NCBI GenBank assembly: GCA_965216585.1
Contig: CBDCGC010000002.1
Span: 310,001 to 374,000, forward strand
DNA: 64,000 nucleotides
Source of the DNA: CADEER01 sp965216585
GTDB lineage: Bacteria; Desulfobacterota; Binatia; HRBIN30; CADEER01
Reading direction: 5' to 3'
The position numbers and the translations under genes were made by a program. A model generated the notes under the pieces. That model worked only from the letters and a program-made list of their open reading frames with translations. It made no database searches and had not been told where the DNA came from. Shown here one piece after another: positions 58,391-64,000 of this stretch (its first letter is position 1; the number at the start of each line of letters is the position of its first letter).

Positions 58391-59557
58391 TCACCTTTGC
58401 TTGGGCAAGAGGTCGCCTCTCCACAGCTCTTCGAGGAAGACTTTCCACGGGTAGATCGTGATCTCGTCGTCGGTGATGCGTTTCTCGGCGTCGCGGGAAA
58501 CCACTGCGTAGGCCGCGACCGCTCCCTCTTCCTTCAGCTTTCGCAGGTGTTTCAGATCGCGCTCTTTGACCAGGGTCGTCGATTTGATCTCCACCGCGAG
58601 GCGGTCGCCGACGACGAGGTCGACCTCCATCTGGGACGTGGTGCGCCAGTAGGTCAGGTCGAGGAAGTGTCTCGAGTAGCTGTTCCAGGCTCGCACTTCC
58701 AGAATCACGAAATGCTCGAAGGCAGCTCCGAAGAGCTCGCTTCCGGGCGACACTACGCCGCGGCGGCACAAGTGCTTGGTGATGCCGATGTCGCACAGAT
58801 AGTGCTTCGATCGCGACACGGTTTTCCTCCGCCGGCCGCGTTTGAACGGCGGCAGGGAGAATCCGAGCAGCGTGTCTGACAGGATCTCGACGTAGCCCTT
58901 CAGCGTTCCGGGAGAGACGCCGCAATCGCTGGCCAGGGAGTGGTAGTTGATCTCTTGTCCGTTGGCGAGGCCGATCGCGTCGAGGAACGCCGAGAACGCC
59001 GGCAGGTTACGGGTGAGTGCCTCCGCCTGGATCTCCTCCTGGAGATAGGTTCCCACATACGCACGAAGCTCTTCTTCCGGCTCGGCCGACTGGTAGACGA
59101 CGGGCAATCCGCCGCGGTTGAGGACCTGGTCCAATTCGAAGTCCGGGATTTCCGCATAGACCAGCGGAAAAAGATCGGCCCGCCATGCGCGGCCGGCGAG
59201 CATGTTGGCGGCTCCCCGCCGGAGCTTGCGCGCGCTGCTGCCGGTCAGGAGAAAGGTCGTGCCGCGCTCTTCCATCACGCGGTGGACTTCATCCAGCAGG
59301 GAGGGCAGTTTCTGTACCTCGTCGACGACGACGATCTCGTCGCGACCGAGACCGCGCGCAACCTCCGCCAGGAGGCGGGGGCGGGCGAGCAGGTCTCGGT
59401 AGGTCTCTGCGTCGAGCAAGTCGAAGAGCCGGTGCGGGCCGAGCTCCTCGCGAACCAAGCTGGTTTTCCCGACCGATCGGGGACCGAAGAGGAAGAACGA
59501 CTTCTTGCGTAGCAGCTCTGCCAGATTCAGTTGCCGCCGGAGATACATGGTGGGCAA
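58391..59557 (-). CDS. AAA ATPase with DUF4143 domain
   Basis: A 388-residue ATPase of the PF13173/DUF4143 type. Walker A is FGPRSVGKTSLV (24-35), Walker B is IVVDEVQKLPSL, and the sensor-like segment is FLLTGSSARKLRRG. The C-terminal DUF4143 region (about 200-388) ends in a winged-helix/nuclease-like part (MEVDLVVGDRLAVEIKST). These proteins are common, often horizontally moved, and of unknown function. The gene stands alone, with two adjacent palindromes in its upstream region, suggesting its own control. Confidence 0.92.
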   Translation of the reverse strand: MPTMYLRRQLNLAELLRKKSFFLFGPRSVGKTSLVREELGPHRLFDLLDAETYRDLLARPRLLAEVARGLGRDEIVVVDEVQKLPSLLDEVHRVMEERGTTFLLTGSSARKLRRGAANMLAGRAWRADLFPLVYAEIPDFELDQVLNRGGLPVVYQSAEPEEELRAYVGTYLQEEIQAEALTRNLPAFSAFLDAIGLANGQEINYHSLASDCGVSPGTLKGYVEILSDTLLGFSLPPFKRGRRRKTVSRSKHYLCDIGITKHLCRRGVVSPGSELFGAAFEHFVILEVRAWNSYSRHFLDLTYWRTTSQMEVDLVVGDRLAVEIKSTTLVKERDLKHLRKLKEEGAVAAYAVVSRDAEKRITDDEITIYPWKVFLEELWRGDLLPKQR

Positions 59558-59594
59558 TTTACCAGAAAAACGATGATTTCAACATCTCCAGTGT

Positions 59595-59625
59595 GGAATT
59601 TCATGAAAATCCGCAATATTATTGC
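59595..59625. promoter_or_regulatory. two adjacent palindromes upstream of the DUF4143 ATPase
   Basis: GGAATTTCATGAAAATCC (59595-59612) is a near-perfect palindrome with one mismatched pair. It is directly followed by GCAATA-T-TATTGC (59613-59625), which is perfect with a 1-base centre. The region is AT-rich, 38-68 bases before the minus-strand start at 59557. Probable operator pair or promoter. Confidence 0.5.
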
Positions 59626-59738
59626 TGAAACAGGGTAGATTGAGGGGGTGGCGCTTCGGGTTTGTAACGAGGTCCACACGGTTCCGGCCTTGTCGGCCGG
59701 GCGCCGGATCGCCACCGAAACCGGAGGAGTGCGTCGGT

Positions 59739-60410
59739 TCAGAGTCGGAGCGTGTCTCTACGATCGACGTCGAGTAGGCTGCCGATCACTGCGTGCGCAA
59801 TGTCTTCGGGCTGTAGGAAAGCCGAGCGGTCGACCTTCTTGTTGGGTGGGATGAAGTCGGTGTCGACGTAGCCGGGGTAGACGGTGATGACGCGTAGTGG
59901 TGTGTCGGCGAGCTCTTCGCGCAGGGATTCGCTGAAGCCGCGCAGGCCGGATTTGGCGGCGCTGTAGGCGGCCTCGCCGGGCCGGCCCTGCTTGGCGCTG
60001 GGGGAGAGGATCTGGACGATGGTTCCGGCACCGCGCTCGAGCATGTGTGGCAACAATGCGCGGGTCAGCAGCATCGGCGCCAGCAGGCAGGTGTCGAGTG
60101 TCCGCTGCCAGTCTTCAAGCCGCGTGTGTTGGACGGCGGTACGCGGTGTCGCCCAGCCGGCGTTGTTGACCAGGATCGACGCCGCTGCGCAGTGCTCGGC
60201 GGCGCGGAGCGTGGCGTCCCGGTCGGTCAGGTCGCAGACGATCGGCTCGGTTCTCGGCGTCTCCGCGGCAAGGCTGCGTAGCTGATCAGCGCTGCGCGCC
60301 AGGGCCCAGACGCTTGCTCCAGAGGCGGCTAGCTCGACGGCGACGGCTCTGCCGATGCCGCGGCTGGCGCCGGTGACCAGGGCTCGCTGACCGGACAACG
60401 GAGAGGCCAT
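59739..60410 (-). CDS. SDR-family oxidoreductase
   Basis: A 223-residue short SDR: TGASRGIGRA (cofactor), LVNNAGWAT, the catalytic Ser in QILSPSAKQG, and YSAAK (Tyr/Lys). PGYVDTDF and the FLQPEDIAHAVI ending are typical. Substrate unknown. It lies 24 bases downstream of the malic enzyme in the same direction, so it is probably co-transcribed with it. Confidence 0.88.
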   Translation of the reverse strand: MASPLSGQRALVTGASRGIGRAVAVELAASGASVWALARSADQLRSLAAETPRTEPIVCDLTDRDATLRAAEHCAAASILVNNAGWATPRTAVQHTRLEDWQRTLDTCLLAPMLLTRALLPHMLERGAGTIVQILSPSAKQGRPGEAAYSAAKSGLRGFSESLREELADTPLRVITVYPGYVDTDFIPPNKKVDRSAFLQPEDIAHAVIGSLLDVDRRDTLRL

Positions 60411-60434
60411 GGCGGCTCTCGCTCGGGAGCGACG

Positions 60435-61619
60435 TTAGCGACAGACTCCGGTGCGCCGTGCCGCTTCGGCGACGGCTTTGGCGATTCCCTCGGCGACACC
60501 TTTGTCGAGCGGTTCGGGCAAGATGCGCTGCGGCGACGGCTCGATGACTTGCGCTGCCAGGGCCTGTGAGGCGGCGATCTTCATCTCGTCGTTGATCACC
60601 CGGGCGCGGGCGTCGAGGGCGCCGCGGAAGGTTCCGGGGAAGGCCAGGACGTTGTTGATCTGGTTGGGAAAGTCGCTGCGCCCGGTGCCGATGACGGCGG
60701 CGCCGGCGGCCTGCGCCTCGGCGGGCATGATCTCGGGCACCGGATTGGCCATGGCGAGAATGATCGGATGCGGCTTCATCGAGCGCACCATGTCCTGGGT
60801 GACCAGGTCGGCCTGCGAGAGGCCGATGAACACGTCGGCACCGCGCAGCGCGTCGGCGAGCCCACCTCGGACGCCTTCGCGGTTGGTGACCTCGGCAAGC
60901 TGTGCCTTGTAGTCGTTGAGATCGGTCCGTTCCTTGTGGACGATGCCTTTCGAGTCGCAGAGAACGATGTCGCCGACTTCGTTGGTGTGACCGCTCTTGC
61001 CGGCGCTGAGGATCAGCTTGGTACAGGCGATCGCCGACGCCCCCGAGCCGTTGAAGACGATCTTGCACTCGGCAATGTCTTTGCCGGCGACTTTGAGAGC
61101 ATTGAGCAGGGCGGCGTGGGTGACGATGGCGGTGCCGTGCTGGTCGTCGTGGAAGACCGGAATGCCGAGGTCGAGTAATTGCGCTTCGACTTCGAAGCAA
61201 CGCGGCGCCGAAATGTCCTCGAGATTGATGCCGCCGAAAACGGGAGCGATGGCGCGCACGGTGCGGACGATCTCATCGACGTCCTGCGTGTCCAGGCAGA
61301 TCGGGAATCCGTCGATGTCGGCAAAGGCCTTGAAGAGGATTGCTTTTCCTTCCATCACCGGGATCGAAGCCGCGGCGCCGAGGTTGCCGAGGCCGAGAAT
61401 CGCCGAGCCGTCGGAGACGATGGCGACCGTGTTGCGTTTGATGGTCAGGTCGAAAACGCGCTGCGGATCCTCGTGGATGGCAGTGCAGACCGCAGCGACA
61501 CCAGGCGTGTAGGCGGTGCTTAGATCGTCGCGTGATTTCAGCGCGACCTTGCTTTCGACGACCAGCTTGCCATGCAGGCGTTCGTGCATGGCGATCGACT
61601 TGCGATCGAAGTCACTCAT
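60435..61619 (-). CDS. NAD(P)-dependent malic enzyme
   Basis: Converts malate to pyruvate and CO2. The 394-residue protein is the short form without the phosphotransacetylase-like domain of long malic enzymes. It has the N-terminal TAYTPGVAAVC, the VSDGSAILGLGNLGA region, PVFHDDQHGTAIV (metal site) and the Rossmann motif IVFNGSGASAIACTKL. It ends near RPVPG-type conserved sequence (ILAMANPVPEI). With the thiolase and hydroxyacyl-CoA dehydrogenase it could connect fatty-acid breakdown with pyruvate and NADPH supply. Confidence 0.93.
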   Translation of the reverse strand: MSDFDRKSIAMHERLHGKLVVESKVALKSRDDLSTAYTPGVAAVCTAIHEDPQRVFDLTIKRNTVAIVSDGSAILGLGNLGAAASIPVMEGKAILFKAFADIDGFPICLDTQDVDEIVRTVRAIAPVFGGINLEDISAPRCFEVEAQLLDLGIPVFHDDQHGTAIVTHAALLNALKVAGKDIAECKIVFNGSGASAIACTKLILSAGKSGHTNEVGDIVLCDSKGIVHKERTDLNDYKAQLAEVTNREGVRGGLADALRGADVFIGLSQADLVTQDMVRSMKPHPIILAMANPVPEIMPAEAQAAGAAVIGTGRSDFPNQINNVLAFPGTFRGALDARARVINDEMKIAASQALAAQVIEPSPQRILPEPLDKGVAEGIAKAVAEAARRTGVCR

Positions 61620-61701
61620 GTCGGGGCGCAGTCTCGAGCGGTCCTGTTCGGAGGGATCGGGGTTTGAACGCGGCAGAGCTCGGCGCGCCAGCTAGTCAGA
61701 A

Positions 61702-62931
61702 TCAGGTTCCGACGATAAAGCAGCAGCTCGTCGTGCCACTGCCGCCGATGTTGAGCGTGGCGACGGTCTTGGCACCGTCGACCTGGTAGTCGCCGGCGTT
61801 CTCGCCCACCTGCTTGTAGGCGTCGAGGATCTGCCGGCAACCGGTGGCACCGACCGGATGGCCGGCACCGATCAGGCCGCCGCTCGGATTGATCGGCGTC
61901 GCGCCGCCGATCTCGATGGTGCCGTCTTCGACCGCTTTCCAGGATTCGCCCGGCTTGGTCAGGCCGAAGTGGTCGATTGCCATGTACTCCGACGTCGTGA
62001 AGCAGTCGTGCGTCTCGATGGCGTCGACGTCTTTGACGCCGCTCAGGTTGGCGCGCTCGAAGGCGTCGAGGATGGCCTGGCGGGTGTGCGGCAGGACGTA
62101 TTCGTCGTTGGCGCTTTCGGCGACCTTGGTGGTGAACTCAATCGGCGCCGTGCGATGTCCCCAGCCGAGGATGCGCGGCAGCGAATCGACTTTGATGCCG
62201 CGCTTCTTGGCGTAGGCTTCGGCGCCTTTTTGTGAAGCGAGAAAGATGGAGACGGCACCGTCGGTCACCTGCGAGCAGTCGGAGACTTTGATGCGCCCGC
62301 CGATCACCGAGTTGAACTTGTCGGTGGCGTTGGCGTGATCCTCGGTCATGTACCAGGTGCGCGTCTGCGCCAGCGGATTGCGCTTGGCGTTCGAATAGTT
62401 GACGGCCGAGATATGGGCCAGGTGTTCTTCTTTGAGACCAAAGCGCTTGTCGTACTCGTCGCCCAGTCGGCCGAAGAGCTTGGGGAAGGGGAACTCGACG
62501 CCCTCGGCTTCGCGCTCGTACCAAGCGGCCGTGCCGAGGTAGTCGCCACCGGTCTTGGGGTCGACGGTCTTCATCTGTTCGACGCCGACGACCATCGCGG
62601 TGTCGTAGCGACCGGCTTCGATCTCAGCCGAGGCGGCGAGCACGGCGATGCTGCCCGATGCGCAGGCGGCTTCGTGACGCGCCGTCGGCAGACCGGAAAA
62701 GGCCGGATCGGCGTCGACCAGGAAGGCGCCGAGATGGCCCTGCATCGAGTAGAGCTCGGCAGCGAAGTTGCCGACGTGACCGACCTCGACGTCGGCCGGA
62801 TCGATCTCGGTTGCGGCGAGACCGCCGCGCACGGCCTCGCGAATCATGGCCATGATGTGTTTGTTCTCCTTGGTCCAGTTGCGCGCGAAGTCTGTCTGAT
62901 ATCCACCAAGGACGTAAACCGGTGCGGCCAT
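61702..62931 (-). CDS. thiolase (SCP2/acetyl-CoA acetyltransferase type)
   Basis: A 409-residue thiolase. Nucleophilic Cys90 is in HEAACASGSIAVL, HDCFTTSEY (308-316) is the SCP2-thiolase signature, the second active-site His358 is in GGLIGAGHPVGATG, and a terminal Cys is in GTTSCC. GGAGG lies 6 bases before the ATG. Cleaves 3-ketoacyl-CoA or condenses acetyl-CoA; direction unknown. A 163-base gap separates it from the upstream hydroxyacyl-CoA dehydrogenase, which is in the same direction. Confidence 0.92.
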   Translation of the reverse strand: MAAPVYVLGGYQTDFARNWTKENKHIMAMIREAVRGGLAATEIDPADVEVGHVGNFAAELYSMQGHLGAFLVDADPAFSGLPTARHEAACASGSIAVLAASAEIEAGRYDTAMVVGVEQMKTVDPKTGGDYLGTAAWYEREAEGVEFPFPKLFGRLGDEYDKRFGLKEEHLAHISAVNYSNAKRNPLAQTRTWYMTEDHANATDKFNSVIGGRIKVSDCSQVTDGAVSIFLASQKGAEAYAKKRGIKVDSLPRILGWGHRTAPIEFTTKVAESANDEYVLPHTRQAILDAFERANLSGVKDVDAIETHDCFTTSEYMAIDHFGLTKPGESWKAVEDGTIEIGGATPINPSGGLIGAGHPVGATGCRQILDAYKQVGENAGDYQVDGAKTVATLNIGGSGTTSCCFIVGT

Positions 62932-63094
62932 GCCTTCCTCCGTATCTTCGCCAGAATGAGAATTCAGCGTATCATTGGCGTTTCACCCTCGGCAACCCGG
63001 GGCGTACGGCGTGGGCAGGAAGGGATTCGAGCAGGCCACGCGGCTCGCTGCGAGGCGCCCCGAGTTTCGGCAGTGGTCGTTGGGCGGGCCGGCC

Positions 63095-64000
63095 TCAGCC
63101 GGAGAAGAACCGTCCGACGTTGACGTTGGCCTCGCGGAAGAGCGGTGCGTCGCCGCTGGCGTCGGCGAGGACCTTGGGGACGGCGAGTCCGCATTTCTCG
63201 ATCTGCGCGATGGTCTCGTTGACGCCGATGACGTCGGCGAGGACCGTCGGCGGCGCCCAGTTGAAACCGAAGCCCATGATGCGGTCGACGTCGCGGGCTT
63301 CCTTGACGACCTCACCCTGGCCGACGCGGTTGAGGGCGTAGGAGACGTAGCCGAAGATGACCTTGCGGGCGAGGTCGGCTTCTTTGCCCTTCGCCGTGAT
63401 GAAGAGCTTCATCGCTTCGCCGTAGCGACCGACGCGGTGCAGTTTGCACATGTCCTCGATGAAATCGACCGGCTCGACCTTGCACTCGGCCGGCGCCAGG
63501 TACTCGCCGCTGGCCGGGTCGAGCGTGTAGCGGACGTTCTTGCCGTTTTCTTTGGCGCGGCGAAAGAATCCGCCCTTGCCGGCGGTCTTGTTGCCGAGAT
63601 GGCCGTCGGCGATGAGCTTGTCGACATAGGCGGGCAGGGCGAAGGAGTCGTGTGCTTCGTCCTTGGTGTTGGCGTGCACGTTGTCGACGATCGCCTTGTG
63701 GACGTCGAGACCGACCAGGTCGACGGTGGCCAGCGGCGGCATGGCGCGGCCGGTGTAGGGTCCGACGATGTAGTCCATCGTCGCAATGCCGTGCTCGGCG
63801 GCGAGCTGGGCGACTTCGTTGAGAACCTTGAAGCCGACGCGGTTGCCGGCAAAGGCGGGCAGGTCGCGGCAGACGGTGACGACGCGGCCGAAGCGGCTCT
63901 CCAACATGTCGACGATCGGATCGACCAGGGCCGGATCGGTGCCGACGTGCGGGATGACCTCGGTGCCGACGATGACGTTGGGTGGGTTGAAGAGGTGGAT
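63095..64000 (-). CDS. 3-hydroxyacyl-CoA dehydrogenase, 5' end outside the window
   Basis: Partial gene: the frame is open to the window edge and continues upstream (HLFNPPNVIVGTEVIPHVGT precedes the first Met at 63907). The visible part covers the end of the NAD domain and the C-terminal 3HCDH domain (LPAFAGNRVGFKVLNEVA, DLVGLDVHKAIVDNV, GKGGFFRR). A second 3HCDH-like repeat follows (SYALNRVGQGEVVKEARD, VDRIMGFGFNWAPP), as in FadB/FadJ-type dehydrogenases that lack the hydratase half or have it elsewhere. Acts in beta-oxidation with the adjacent thiolase. Confidence 0.88.
   Translation of the reverse strand: MHLFNPPNVIVGTEVIPHVGTDPALVDPIVDMLESRFGRVVTVCRDLPAFAGNRVGFKVLNEVAQLAAEHGIATMDYIVGPYTGRAMPPLATVDLVGLDVHKAIVDNVHANTKDEAHDSFALPAYVDKLIADGHLGNKTAGKGGFFRRAKENGKNVRYTLDPASGEYLAPAECKVEPVDFIEDMCKLHRVGRYGEAMKLFITAKGKEADLARKVIFGYVSYALNRVGQGEVVKEARDVDRIMGFGFNWAPPTVLADVIGVNETIAQIEKCGLAVPKVLADASGDAPLFREANVNVGRFFSG

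Overview
This is a GC-rich chromosomal window from an uncultured-looking, Gram-negative, deltaproteobacterial-type bacterium. The gene mix fits such lineages (for example Candidatus Binatota): an F420-type FrhB protein, a caspase-like protease, a dockerin-like secreted protein, a cyclase/AAA/TPR signalling protein and many radical-SAM enzymes. The lineage is an inference from gene content only. Genes are tightly packed, with many 4-base start/stop overlaps. No rRNA, tRNA, CRISPR array, phage or insertion sequence was recognised.

0-12 kb: a minus-strand run (caspase-TolB-like fusion, outer-membrane barrel, small secreted protein, metF) diverges from a plus-strand set (unusual sigma factor, anti-sigma factor with two zinc fingers and an SH3 domain, secreted protein with a dockerin-like tail). 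A 23-24 bp tandem repeat follows, then an RlmD/RumA-type rRNA methyltransferase coupled to a double GST-N protein, and a Tat-exported aldo/keto reductase with ferredoxin clusters. 12-18 kb: an ABC-class ATPase, a zinc-ribbon/cyclase/AAA/TPR regulator and an SDR.

18.2-37.8 kb is the most unusual part. Two HxsD-like proteins and an HxsB-like protein (His-Xaa-Ser peptide-maturation family) are translationally coupled. The HxsB-like protein has lost the radical-SAM cysteine loop but keeps its C-terminal cysteines. They are followed by WecB, an SplB-like radical-SAM protein, a radical-SAM/methyltransferase fusion, a family of small secreted two-cysteine proteins, three GT39-type membrane glycosyltransferases (two of them tandem paralogues carrying an N-terminal exported cysteine domain), a TPR protein, an SGNH hydrolase, a protein with two complete radical-SAM domains, and a further radical-SAM enzyme related to its second half. 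I propose this as a candidate undescribed surface-glycan and/or peptide-modification locus. No substrate peptide with His-Xaa-Ser repeats is visible.

38-56 kb is mostly housekeeping and redox: a PuuD-type membrane protein facing a cupredoxin lipoprotein, uvrC, FrhB, a PAS-HisKA-receiver protein without an ATPase domain, a GspC-like protein, rnhB, a coupled E2/lipB/lipA set, and a stress group (GST, BFD-like ferredoxin, rubrerythrin behind a perfect palindrome, DUF3501, Lon-like domain). Then come a stand-alone NuoI-like ferredoxin, a small membrane protein, a rhodanese-ThiF fusion, a ThiS/MoaD carrier, a transketolase and trmB. 56-64 kb: SDRs, a DUF1566 secreted protein, an AAA/DUF4143 ATPase with two adjacent palindromes upstream, a malic enzyme, a thiolase and a 3-hydroxyacyl-CoA dehydrogenase cut by the window end.
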